Shown here piece by piece: positions 50,254 to 58,154 of a stretch of DNA of 64,000 bases; the first letter of the stretch is position 1, and each line of letters begins with the position of its first letter. The stretch comes from Bacteroidales bacterium. GTDB taxonomy: Bacteria; Bacteroidota; Bacteroidia; Bacteroidales; Muribaculaceae. The position numbers and the translations under genes were made by a program. The stretch is taken from the NCBI GenBank assembly GCA_019416425.1, contig DXXK01000073.1:1-64000 (forward strand). Direction: 5' to 3'. The notes under the pieces were generated by a model. That model saw nothing but the letters and a program-made list of their open reading frames with translations. It searched no databases and was not told the origin of the DNA.

Positions 50254-50874
50254 TCATTTCAGCGGACGGCGGCTGGTGGAGTTGCGGTTTTCCACTTCAG
50301 GCACGACACGGAGATTATATATCTTGGAATTCCAGGGGCTGTAGGCCTTGCGCATGCGGCGGATTGTCAGGATGGTGTCTTCCATATCGTGACCCCGGCC
50401 CATATGCTCGGCCAGCGCCATGGCGATCGCGGCTATAGTCTCGCCCGAGTCGGACTCGATATGATGGTCCTCGGCTTCTTCGGCGCTGACTCCATGGGCC
50501 TTGCGCTTCTTTATGGAATGCAGCGCGGTGGATATCTTCCCGAATCCCAGGAACAGTATGCTCAGGATGATCAGCACGGACAGCACTATGGTCATCGCGA
50601 TGATGGTGATGGCGCCTCCGTACTCATCGTTCTCAGCTGCGTTCCGCGCCTTCTCGGCCTGGGTCATCTTGCGGGATGTCTGGCTCTCCTGGACAGTGTT
50701 GACCTCTTTCGAGTCGGTCCAGTCACCCTCCACATCGGTCTGCTTGCCCTGCTGCGACACCTCGGTGTATGTCTGTTCCGGCTCGGCCGGGACCGCGGCC
50801 TGAATCGTGACCGGAGCGCCAAGGAGCATGACCGTCATGGCTGCGGCTATTATTGATTTCTTTAACATCATCAT
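50254..50874 (-). CDS. mmdD: OadG-like subunit of the decarboxylase
   Basis: A 206-aa protein of the OadG family that helps assemble the decarboxylase. A signal-like N-terminus (MMMLKKSIIAAAMTVMLLGA) is followed by a Gln/Glu/Thr-rich periplasmic stretch. A membrane helix lies around residues 92-112 (ITIIAMTIVLSVLIILSILF), and the cytoplasmic tail contains HHIESDSGETIAAIAMALAE. It is longer than enterobacterial OadG, as is usual in Bacteroidales. It lies between mmdA and mmdC. Confidence 0.87.
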   Translation of the reverse strand: MMMLKKSIIAAAMTVMLLGAPVTIQAAVPAEPEQTYTEVSQQGKQTDVEGDWTDSKEVNTVQESQTSRKMTQAEKARNAAENDEYGGAITIIAMTIVLSVLIILSILFLGFGKISTALHSIKKRKAHGVSAEEAEDHHIESDSGETIAAIAMALAEHMGRGHDMEDTILTIRRMRKAYSPWNSKIYNLRVVPEVENRNSTSRRPLK

Positions 50875-50929
50875 GTTTGATAGTACAGTCCCGGCCGAAT
50901 CCAGGATCGGATTCGCCGGGACGGTGTCG

Positions 50930-52483
50930 TTACAAGGGGATGTTGCCGTGTTTCTTGGCCGGATTCGTCAGCTTCTTGGTGGCGAGCATGTTCAGGGCCT
51001 TGATTATACGGAAACGGGTGTTGCGGGGTTCGATCACATCGTCGATGTAACCGTACTTGGCAGCCTGGTAGGGATTGGCGAAGAGGTCGCGGTACTCGTC
51101 CTCCTTGGCCTTGATGAAGGCGGCGGGATCGTCGGAGTTCTTGGCCTCCTTGGCGTACAGCACGCCCACAGCGCCCTCGGCGCCCATCACGGCGATCTCG
51201 GCGCTGGGCCATGCGTAGTTCATGTCGCCGCGCAGCTGCTTGCAGCTCATCACGATGTGGGAGCCGCCGTAGCTCTTGCGCAGCGTTACGGTCACCTTGG
51301 GCACCGTCGCCTCGCCGTAGGCATACAGCAGTTTGGCGCCGTGCAGGATCACGCCGTTGTACTCCTGACCTGTGCCGGGCAGGAAGCCGGGAACGTCAAC
51401 CAGCGTTACCAATGGAATGTTGAACGCGTCGCAGAAGCGAACAAAGCGTGCGCCCTTGCGGCTGGCGTTGCTGTCAAGCACGCCGGCCAGAACCTTCGGC
51501 TGATTGGCGACTACGCCGACAGCCTGGCCGTTGAAGCGGGCGAAGCCGATGATGATGTTCTTGGCGTAATCCTTCGATACCTCCAGGAACTCGCCGTTGT
51601 CCACGATGGCCGAGATGATCTCGTACATGTCGTAGCTCTGCTTCGGGTTGTCCGGGATGATGTCGTTCAGCTTGTCCTCCAGACGGTCGATCGGATCCTC
51701 GCAGGTCACCAGCGGAGTCTCCTCCATGTTGTTCTGCGGCATGTAGCTCAGCAGCTTGCGCACCAGCGTCAGGGTCTCCTCCTCGTTCTCGGCAGCGAAG
51801 TGCGTAACGCCGCTCTTGGTGGAGTGTACCGACGCGCCGCCCAGGTTCTCCTGGCTTACGTCCTCGCCAGTAACGGTCTTCACTACCGACGGACCGGTCA
51901 GGAACATGTAGCTCAGACCCTTGGTCATGATGGTGAAGTCGGTCAGTGCGGGGCTATATACCGCACCTCCGGCACACGGACCCATGATGGCTGAGATCTG
52001 CGGGATTACGCCGCTGGCCATGATGTTGCGCTGGAAGATCTCGGAGTAGCCGGCCAGGGCGTTGATGCCCTCCTGGATGCGGGCGCCTCCCGAGTCGTTC
52101 AGGCCGATGACGGGGGCTCCCATCTTCATGGCCATGTCCATTACCTTGCAGATCTTCAGTGACATAGTCTCGCTCAGCGAGCCGCCGAACACGGTGAAGT
52201 CCTGTGCGAACACATACACCAGACGGCCGTCGATCGTACCGAAGCCCGTCACCACGCCGTCGCCCAGAATGTGCTTCTTGTCCTGGCCGAAGTTGGTGCA
52301 ACGGTGTGTCACAAACATGTCCAGCTCCTCGAAGCTGCCCTCGTCCAGCAGCATCGCGATACGCTCGCGGGCCGTGTACTTGCCGCGTGCATGCTGTTTT
52401 TCAATAGCTTTTTCGCCTCCGCCGAGACGGCACTCGGCGCGTTTCTCGATCAGTTGGGCGATTTTCTCTTCTTGCTTGCTCAT
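50930..52483 (-). CDS. mmdA: methylmalonyl-CoA decarboxylase, alpha (carboxyltransferase) subunit
   Basis: A 517-aa subunit of the acyl-CoA carboxylase beta-chain family that transfers the carboxyl group of (S)-methylmalonyl-CoA to biotin, releasing propionyl-CoA. The two crotonase-like halves are clear: GLNDSGGARIQEGINALAGY and IMGPCAGGAVYSPAL in the first, and VDVPGFLPGTGQEYNGVI and TLRKSYGGSHIVMSCK in the second. The length is normal. It follows mce by 76 bp in the same operon. Confidence 0.95.
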   Translation of the reverse strand: MSKQEEKIAQLIEKRAECRLGGGEKAIEKQHARGKYTARERIAMLLDEGSFEELDMFVTHRCTNFGQDKKHILGDGVVTGFGTIDGRLVYVFAQDFTVFGGSLSETMSLKICKVMDMAMKMGAPVIGLNDSGGARIQEGINALAGYSEIFQRNIMASGVIPQISAIMGPCAGGAVYSPALTDFTIMTKGLSYMFLTGPSVVKTVTGEDVSQENLGGASVHSTKSGVTHFAAENEEETLTLVRKLLSYMPQNNMEETPLVTCEDPIDRLEDKLNDIIPDNPKQSYDMYEIISAIVDNGEFLEVSKDYAKNIIIGFARFNGQAVGVVANQPKVLAGVLDSNASRKGARFVRFCDAFNIPLVTLVDVPGFLPGTGQEYNGVILHGAKLLYAYGEATVPKVTVTLRKSYGGSHIVMSCKQLRGDMNYAWPSAEIAVMGAEGAVGVLYAKEAKNSDDPAAFIKAKEDEYRDLFANPYQAAKYGYIDDVIEPRNTRFRIIKALNMLATKKLTNPAKKHGNIPL

Positions 52484-52559
52484 ATTTATTGGATTTATAA
52501 GCCGTACGGCTTACATTTCAACGACTCCGGGCCGCGTGGCTCCGGAGTCATTGTTGTTA

Positions 52560-52982
52560 TTATTTCTTGGCGGGATCCTCGCAGAGCTCGGTCAGTACGG
52601 CCTCGGTGCACTTGGGGTGCAGGAACGCAATCTGCAGACCGTCGGCGCCCTTGCGCGGAGCCTTGTCGATCAGCTTGATTCCCTTGTCCTCGCACTCTTT
52701 CAGCGCGTTGGCTACGCCATCCTCGACGGCGAACGCCATGTGGTGCATGCCGCCGCGGCCTCCGTTCTTCTCGATGAACTTCGCGATGGTGCTGTCGGGA
52801 CTTGTGGCCTCCAGAAGCTCGATCTTGGTGTCGCCTACCTTGAAGAAGGCTGTCGTCACTTTCTGGTCCTCCACGACTTCCTGCTTGTAGCACTTCAGAC
52901 CCAGGATGTCCTCGTAGTACTTGATAGCCTCGGCCAGGTTAGGCACGGCTATACCGATGTGTTCAATGTGTGAGATTTCCAT
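52560..52982 (-). CDS. mce: methylmalonyl-CoA epimerase
   Basis: A 140-aa VOC-superfamily metalloenzyme that interconverts the R and S forms of methylmalonyl-CoA, linking the mutase to the decarboxylase. Two beta-alpha-beta-beta-beta modules are visible, with likely metal ligands in HIEHIGIAVPN, in MHHMAFAV and in the terminal TEAVLTELCED. First gene of the operon, and a direct functional link to mutAB at the window start. Confidence 0.95.
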   Translation of the reverse strand: MEISHIEHIGIAVPNLAEAIKYYEDILGLKCYKQEVVEDQKVTTAFFKVGDTKIELLEATSPDSTIAKFIEKNGGRGGMHHMAFAVEDGVANALKECEDKGIKLIDKAPRKGADGLQIAFLHPKCTEAVLTELCEDPAKK

Positions 52983-53093
52983 CGATTATTTATATTTAGG
53001 TTTTGGTTATATTCATTATCAGGTGGGATACCTGTCCGGCAGCCGCTTTGGGTTCAGTCTCCAACCAACCGACTGCTTCTTGGTATCCGAGTG

Positions 53094-53101
53094 CAAAAGT
53101 A
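53094..53101 (-). promoter_or_regulatory. -7 element of the mce-mmd operon
   Basis: TACTTTTG on the minus strand matches TAnnTTTG. The nearest TTTG upstream is 24 bp away instead of about 20, so the match is partial. The leader would be about 105 nt. Confidence 0.5.
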
Positions 53102-53204
53102 GTGAAAAAAAAACGAGATTGCAACCAAAAAATAACATGTTGTTGCGTCACGGCCTCTTAAAGATGGTTAAAACTTAAGCAAAATGCCGTTTAACTCCCG
53201 TATT

Positions 53205-53236
53205 TTTGGGTAAGTCAGAAAAAAATGTTAATTTTG
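53205..53236 (+). promoter_or_regulatory. promoter of the lpx operon
   Basis: TTTG at 53205-53208, 20 bp, TAATTTTG at 53229-53236, ending 19 bp before the lpxD ATG. Confidence 0.8.
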
Positions 53237-53255
53237 TGCCGAAATAAGCACGATA

Positions 53256-54254
53256 ATGAAGATAACACCGCAAGTCATCGCGTCCATGACGAATGGACGT
53301 GTGGAGGGTGACGCCGACGTTGAGATTACCGGTTTTGCCAAGATCGAAGAGGCGAAACAGGGCGACATCACGTTTATCGCCAACCCAAAATATTCGCATT
53401 TTATCCATAGCACCAAGGCGTCGGCCGTGTTGGTCAGTGATGATTTTGACACGGAGGGTGCGGAAGTCACCGCAGTGATACGCGTCAAGGATCCCTACAA
53501 GTCGTTGGCCGACCTGCTCAACGCCTTCCAGGCGCAGAAGTCGGTGCCCCATGGCATCGAGCAGCCTTGCTTCATCGCTGATGGCGTCGAGGTTCCCGAG
53601 GATGCCTATGTCGGCGCGTTCTCCTATATCGGCCGCGGTGTTGTCATCGGCCGGGGAGTCCGCATTTACCCCCAGGTTTACGTCGGTGACGGCGTCCATA
53701 TCGGCGACGGCACTGTGCTGCGTGCCGGTGTCCGCGTCTACGAGGGCTGCCGCATCGGCCGCAACTGCATCCTCCATAGCGGTTGCGTCATCGGTGCCGA
53801 CGGATTCGGCTTCGCTCCATGTGCCGATGGAAGCTACGAAAAGATTCCCCAGATCGGTGTTGTCGAGATTGCCGATGATGTCGAGATCGGCGCCAACACC
53901 ACAATCGATCGTGCCACATTCGGCGCCACACGTGTGGGTCGCGGAACCAAGCTTGACAACCTGATCCAGATCGGTCATAACGTGGTGCTGGGAGAGTACA
54001 ATGTATTCGCCGCTCAGTCCGGAGTTGCCGGATCTACCCATGTCGGCAGCTACAATCAGGTCGGCGGCCAGGTCGGTATCGCCGGACACATCACCGTGGG
54101 CGACCGCAACGGCCTCGGAGCCCAATGCGGTATCCACTCAAACGTTGGAAGCGACAAGCGTATGCTCGGCACCCCAGCCCAGGATGCCCGCCAGTTCATG
54201 AAGAACCAGGTGTACATCAACCGCCTTCAGGACCTGTTCAAGAGAAACAATTAA
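53256..54254 (+). CDS. lpxD: UDP-3-O-(3-hydroxyacyl)glucosamine N-acyltransferase
   Basis: A 332-aa lipid A enzyme that adds the second hydroxyacyl chain. The N-terminal uridine-binding domain (about 1-100, with GDITFIANPKYSHFIHSTKA) precedes a left-handed hexapeptide-repeat helix (about 105-300; repeated [IV]G-x-G units). The catalytic His lies in IQIGHNVVLGEYNVFAAQSG. First gene of lpxD-lpxC/fabZ-lpxA. Confidence 0.95.
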   Translation: MKITPQVIASMTNGRVEGDADVEITGFAKIEEAKQGDITFIANPKYSHFIHSTKASAVLVSDDFDTEGAEVTAVIRVKDPYKSLADLLNAFQAQKSVPHGIEQPCFIADGVEVPEDAYVGAFSYIGRGVVIGRGVRIYPQVYVGDGVHIGDGTVLRAGVRVYEGCRIGRNCILHSGCVIGADGFGFAPCADGSYEKIPQIGVVEIADDVEIGANTTIDRATFGATRVGRGTKLDNLIQIGHNVVLGEYNVFAAQSGVAGSTHVGSYNQVGGQVGIAGHITVGDRNGLGAQCGIHSNVGSDKRMLGTPAQDARQFMKNQVYINRLQDLFKRNN

Positions 54255-54268
54255 AGCACACAATAATT

Positions 54269-55651
54269 ATGAATCAATTAACCTTAAAGGCTCCGTTCTC
54301 GGTCGAGGGCAAAGGACTGCACTCTGGACTGATGCTCAAGGCAACTTTCCTCCCGGCGCCCGAGAATACAGGATATAAGTTCAAACGTGTCGACCTGCCT
54401 GACCAGCCGGTGATCGACGCTGTGGCCGAGAATGTGGTGGAGACCACGCGCGGCACCGTCATCGGTCGCAAGGACGTCACCGTCAGCACCATCGAGCATG
54501 CCATGGCGGCCCTCTACGCAGCCGGCGTCGACAATGTCATGATCGAGGTCAACGGTCCCGAGGTTCCCATCCTGGACGGCAGTGCAATGGTGTATGTCGA
54601 CCAGATCGAACGTGTCGGTCTGGAGGAGCAGAACGCCGACAAGGACTTTTATATTATTAAGGAGAAGAAACAGTTCCGCGACGAGGCGACGGGCTCCATG
54701 TTGACCATCTATCCCGACTCGGGTTTCAGCGTGGAGTGCATGGTGGAGTACAACTCGCCCGTGCTGCCCAACCAGTTCGCCGTTCTCGACGACCTGGCCG
54801 ACTTCAAGCAAGAGGTGGCTGGCGCCCGCACGTTCGTGTTCGTGCGCGAGATCGCCGCGCTCGTCGAGCATAACCTCATCAAGGGGGGCGACCTGGACAA
54901 CGCTATCGTAATCTACGACCAGCCCGTCGACCAGAAGACCATCGATAACCTCTGCGACGTGATGGGCGTTGAGCACATGCATCTCGACAAGTTGGGCTAC
55001 ATCAATCCCAAGCCACTGGCATGGGACAACGAGCCCGCGCGCCACAAGCTGATCGACGTGATCGGCGACCTGGCCTTGATCGGCCGTCCCATCCAGGGCC
55101 GCGTCGTCGCTATCCGTCCCGGACACACAGTCAACAACAAGTTCACCCGCATGGTGCGCCATGAGGTGAAGCACACCGAGATGCAGGCACCTCTCTACAA
55201 CCCTAACCTGGCTCCAGTCATCGACATCAACGGCATACGCGATCGCATACCGCACCGCTTCCCCTTCCTGCTGATCGATAAGATTATCGAGATCGACAAG
55301 AAGCACGCCGTAGCCGTCAAGAACGTCACCGTCAACGAGCCCTTCTTCCAGGGACATTTCCCCAGCGAGCCTGTCATGCCCGGTGTCCTTCAGGTGGAAG
55401 CCATGGCGCAGACCGCCGGCGTCCTGGTACTCAATTTCCTGGACGAGCCTGAGAAATATTCAACATACTTCCTGAAGATCGACAACGTTAAGTTCCGTCA
55501 GAAGGTCGTCCCCGGTGACACGCTCAAGCTGCACGTGGCGCTGCAGACCGAGATTCGTCGCGGCTGCGCCATTGTCAAGGGTTACGCATTCGTCGGAGAG
55601 AAGGTTGTCTGCGAGGCCGAGTTCATGGCCCAGATCATCAAGAACAAGTAA
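54269..55651 (+). CDS. lpxC/fabZ: bifunctional UDP-3-O-acyl-GlcNAc deacetylase/3-hydroxyacyl-ACP dehydratase
   Basis: A 460-aa natural fusion characteristic of Bacteroidota. The start at 54269 (MNQLTLKAPFSVEGKGLHSG) lies 14 bp after lpxD; the open frame reaches back into lpxD but is not used. Residues 1 to about 305 are LpxC, the committed zinc deacetylase of lipid A synthesis, with zinc-site histidines in VSTIEHAMAALYA and in PARHKLIDVIGDLALIG. Residues from about 318 are FabZ (HRFPFLLIDKI and the hot-dog active site GHFPSEPVMPGVLQVEAM). Fusing the two activities may balance fatty acid and lipid A synthesis. Confidence 0.96.
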   Translation: MNQLTLKAPFSVEGKGLHSGLMLKATFLPAPENTGYKFKRVDLPDQPVIDAVAENVVETTRGTVIGRKDVTVSTIEHAMAALYAAGVDNVMIEVNGPEVPILDGSAMVYVDQIERVGLEEQNADKDFYIIKEKKQFRDEATGSMLTIYPDSGFSVECMVEYNSPVLPNQFAVLDDLADFKQEVAGARTFVFVREIAALVEHNLIKGGDLDNAIVIYDQPVDQKTIDNLCDVMGVEHMHLDKLGYINPKPLAWDNEPARHKLIDVIGDLALIGRPIQGRVVAIRPGHTVNNKFTRMVRHEVKHTEMQAPLYNPNLAPVIDINGIRDRIPHRFPFLLIDKIIEIDKKHAVAVKNVTVNEPFFQGHFPSEPVMPGVLQVEAMAQTAGVLVLNFLDEPEKYSTYFLKIDNVKFRQKVVPGDTLKLHVALQTEIRRGCAIVKGYAFVGEKVVCEAEFMAQIIKNK

Positions 55652-55668
55652 CAATCACTTAGAAAATT

Positions 55669-56442
55669 ATGGGATCCTTATATAATGTAAGCAAAGACGC
55701 CAGGATCGGCAGCAACACCAGCATCGGCGACTTCACCACCATCTACGATGATGTCGAGATCGGCGACAACTGCAACATCTACGGCAACGTGACCATATTT
55801 CCCGGCGCCCGTATCGGCGATGGCGTCACCATCTTTCCGGGCGCCGTCGTGGCCGCCATCCCGCAGGACCTGAAGTTCCGCGGCGAGTACACCAACGCCT
55901 TCGTCGGCGACGGCACCACATTGCGTGAGTGCGTCACCGTGAACCGCGGCACCGCAGCCAAGGGCAAGACCGTCGTGGGTCAGAACTGTCTGCTGATGGC
56001 CTACACCCACATCGCCCACGACTGCGTGGTGGGCAATCGCGTGGTGATCAGCAACGCATGCCAGATCGGCGGCGAGGTGCAGATTGACGATGCCGCCGTG
56101 ATCGGTGGCGGCAGTCTGATACACCAGTTCTGTCATCTGGGCCGCAACATCATGCTCCAGGGAGGCGCGCTGGTCAACAAGGACATTCCTCCTTTCGTCA
56201 AGGCAGCGCGCGAGCCTATATCATACGTAGGCCTTAACTCCATCGGCCTGCATCGCAACAACTTCAGCGAGGAGGACATCAAGATCATTGCCGACACTTA
56301 CCGTCTGCTGTATCTCAGTGACCTCAACGTAACCAACGCCGTAAAGCTGATCAAGGAGCGCATCCCCGAGAATCCCATGCGCGACGAGATTGTCGACTTC
56401 ATCAACAACTCTCAGCGCGGCGTGATCCGCTCAGCCATCTGA
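55669..56442 (+). CDS. lpxA: UDP-N-acetylglucosamine O-acyltransferase
   Basis: A 257-aa first enzyme of lipid A synthesis. An N-terminal hexapeptide left-handed beta-helix (about 1-185) contains the catalytic His in LLMAYTHIAHDCVVGN and is followed by an alpha-helical C-terminal domain (GLNSIGLHRNNFSEEDI). It starts 17 bp after lpxC/fabZ and is followed by a terminator. Confidence 0.95.
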   Translation: MGSLYNVSKDARIGSNTSIGDFTTIYDDVEIGDNCNIYGNVTIFPGARIGDGVTIFPGAVVAAIPQDLKFRGEYTNAFVGDGTTLRECVTVNRGTAAKGKTVVGQNCLLMAYTHIAHDCVVGNRVVISNACQIGGEVQIDDAAVIGGGSLIHQFCHLGRNIMLQGGALVNKDIPPFVKAAREPISYVGLNSIGLHRNNFSEEDIKIIADTYRLLYLSDLNVTNAVKLIKERIPENPMRDEIVDFINNSQRGVIRSAI

Positions 56443-56479
56443 TTCAATACGTAATGGCTCCGCATTACACATTGGGCAT

Positions 56480-56507
56480 AAAATCACGGCAACGCCGTGA
56501 TTTTTTT
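56480..56507 (+). terminator. terminator of the lpx operon
   Basis: AAATCACGGC pairs with GCCGTGATTT around a 3-nt loop and runs on into a T-run; 37 bp after the lpxA stop. Confidence 0.9.
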
Positions 56508-56526
56508 GTTTGTCGGGGATTTTTAT

Positions 56527-56534
56527 TAAATTTG
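56527..56534 (+). promoter_or_regulatory. -7 element of the M64 peptidase gene
   Basis: TAAATTTG fits TAnnTTTG; a TTTG lies 18 bp upstream, inside the T-run of the preceding terminator. The leader would be about 17 nt. Confidence 0.5.
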
Positions 56535-56557
56535 CGGGGTTAACCAACTTGAAGGAC

Positions 56558-57889
56558 ATGAGACGGAAATTTATGGTGGCGGCCCTGGGCGGCTTCATGA
56601 CATTAGGGACGTGGGCGGCAGCACCGGCTGCCGCCCAGAAGATGGCAATACAAACCACGGCGCAGAAGAGGGTCGAGTTCGACCGGGTGTTCAATGACTC
56701 GACGCTGCGGCTGGACTATGTGCTGGCGGGCAACGCCGACAACAGCTCGGTATATATCAAATCGCAGTCCAAGACACCCGGATGGTTCGGACGCCGGCAT
56801 AACCTTGCGGCGCTGCCCTACATCGGCAACGGCATCATTACCATGACCGACGTCCCCACCGGCGACACCATCTACCGTCATCCCTTCTCGACGCTGTTCA
56901 GCGAATGGCAGGCCACCGACGAGGCGCGGGAAACCAACAAGGCGTTCGAGAACTCCTTCCTGGTGCCCCTGCCAAAGGGGGAGACCAACGTCACCATCGA
57001 GCTGCTTGACAAGTACCATAAACCGGTGTCGCGCAACAGACACCGCTACCGTCCGGACGACGTCTTAGTGGCGCAGAAGCCCAGGACGCCCTACGAGGTG
57101 CGCGAGCTGCATCATGGCGGCGACCCGAAGGACGCCATCGACATCGTGATCATGGCCGAGGGTTACACCAAGCCGGAGATGGGAAAGTTCTTCGAGCAGG
57201 CGCAGAAGGTGGTGGACGCCGTGTTCAGCCACGAGCCGTTCAGGTCGCGGCAGAAGGATTTCAACTTCTGGGGGGTAGGCTCGGAGTCGGCAGAGAGTGG
57301 CGTGAGCACGCCGAAGCGGAACGACTGGCGCAACACCTTGCTCGGCTCTCATTACAGCACTTTCTACTCGGACCGTTACCTGACAGCTCCGCGCGAGAGC
57401 GCGATGCACGACGCGCTGACGGGCGTGCCTTACGAGAACATCATCGTGCTGGCCAACGCATCGTCGTACGGCGGTGGCGGCATATACAACAGCTACACGC
57501 TGACCACGGCGGCCCACGAGACGTTCACAGTGGTGTGCGTGCATGAGTTCGGCCACGGTTTCGGCGGCCTGGCCGATGAGTATTTCTATGACGACGACGT
57601 GATGTCGGGCTCGTATCCATTGGACGTTGAGCCGTGGGAGCCGAACATCACGACACTGGTGGACTTCGACAGCAAGTGGAAGGATATGCTGAAGCCCGGC
57701 ACGCCGGTGCCGACGCCGGTGCCGAAGAAGGATAAGTATCCGCTGGGCGCCTTCGAGGGAGGAGGATACACGTCGAAGGGTGTGTACCGTCCGGCGGACG
57801 AGTGCCGCATGCGCAACAACACATGGCCGACGTTCTGCCCGGCATGCGACCGCGCGCTGAACCGCGTCATCGATTTCTACACAAAATAG
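56558..57889 (+). CDS. secreted M64-family (IgA-peptidase-like) metallopeptidase
   Basis: A 443-aa protein from ATG 56558, chosen because the downstream sequence is a signal peptide (MRRKFMVAALGGFMTLGTWA) and the -7 element lies just before it. An N-terminal beta domain of about 120 residues (PF16217-like) precedes the peptidase domain. The latter has the zinc motif H329-E330-F-G-H333 extended as HEFGHGFGGLADEYFYDD, the M64 HExxHxxxGLxDE signature. The family was named for an IgA protease, but most gut members are uncharacterised. It is probably periplasmic or secreted. Confidence 0.9.
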   Translation: MRRKFMVAALGGFMTLGTWAAAPAAAQKMAIQTTAQKRVEFDRVFNDSTLRLDYVLAGNADNSSVYIKSQSKTPGWFGRRHNLAALPYIGNGIITMTDVPTGDTIYRHPFSTLFSEWQATDEARETNKAFENSFLVPLPKGETNVTIELLDKYHKPVSRNRHRYRPDDVLVAQKPRTPYEVRELHHGGDPKDAIDIVIMAEGYTKPEMGKFFEQAQKVVDAVFSHEPFRSRQKDFNFWGVGSESAESGVSTPKRNDWRNTLLGSHYSTFYSDRYLTAPRESAMHDALTGVPYENIIVLANASSYGGGGIYNSYTLTTAAHETFTVVCVHEFGHGFGGLADEYFYDDDVMSGSYPLDVEPWEPNITTLVDFDSKWKDMLKPGTPVPTPVPKKDKYPLGAFEGGGYTSKGVYRPADECRMRNNTWPTFCPACDRALNRVIDFYTK

Positions 57890-57911
57890 ACCAGAGACAT
57901 AGGTCATATAT

Positions 57912-57994
57912 AGACCAGAGATCCACAGGGCCAGAAGCTACGCAGTATGAATAAAAACCACTGCGTGGCCTCTGGTTCTTTGGTTCTATGGTCT
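57912..57994. other. large imperfect hairpin between the M64 gene and hutU
   Basis: A 16-bp stem with one mismatch (57931-57946 against 57960-57975) sits inside an outer AGACCA/TGGTCT stem (57912-57917 against 57989-57994). The 3' flank on the plus strand is A6, not T, so it is not a standard terminator for the plus-strand gene upstream. An extra copy of TAGACCAGAGA occurs just before it (about 57888-57898). Confidence 0.6.
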
Positions 57995-58054
57995 AAAAAA
58001 TCCAACATGTCGAAGGCATGTCCTTACAGGTCGGGTAATATGGTATAATCAAAT

Positions 58055-58085
58055 TTTGCAGTTTGGCGGAAAATGACTAAATTCG
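58055..58085 (+). promoter_or_regulatory. probable promoter of the hut operon
   Basis: TTTG at 58055-58058, 19 bp, TAAATTCG at 58078-58085 (one mismatch to TAnnTTTG). The leader is about 65 nt. Confidence 0.45.
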
Positions 58086-58117
58086 CAGATAATAGTTCGA
58101 TGTTGTCTGAACTGCGA
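58083..58117 (+). promoter_or_regulatory. inverted repeat at the start of the hut transcript
   Basis: TCGCAG (58083-58088) and CTGCGA (58112-58117) enclose an inner AGTTC/GAACT pair. The element overlaps the -7 region and transcription start, so it could be an operator or a leader stem. No regulator gene is seen nearby. Confidence 0.4.
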
Positions 58118-58154
58118 GATAAAACAAGGAAATAACAACCATAAACCATACACC

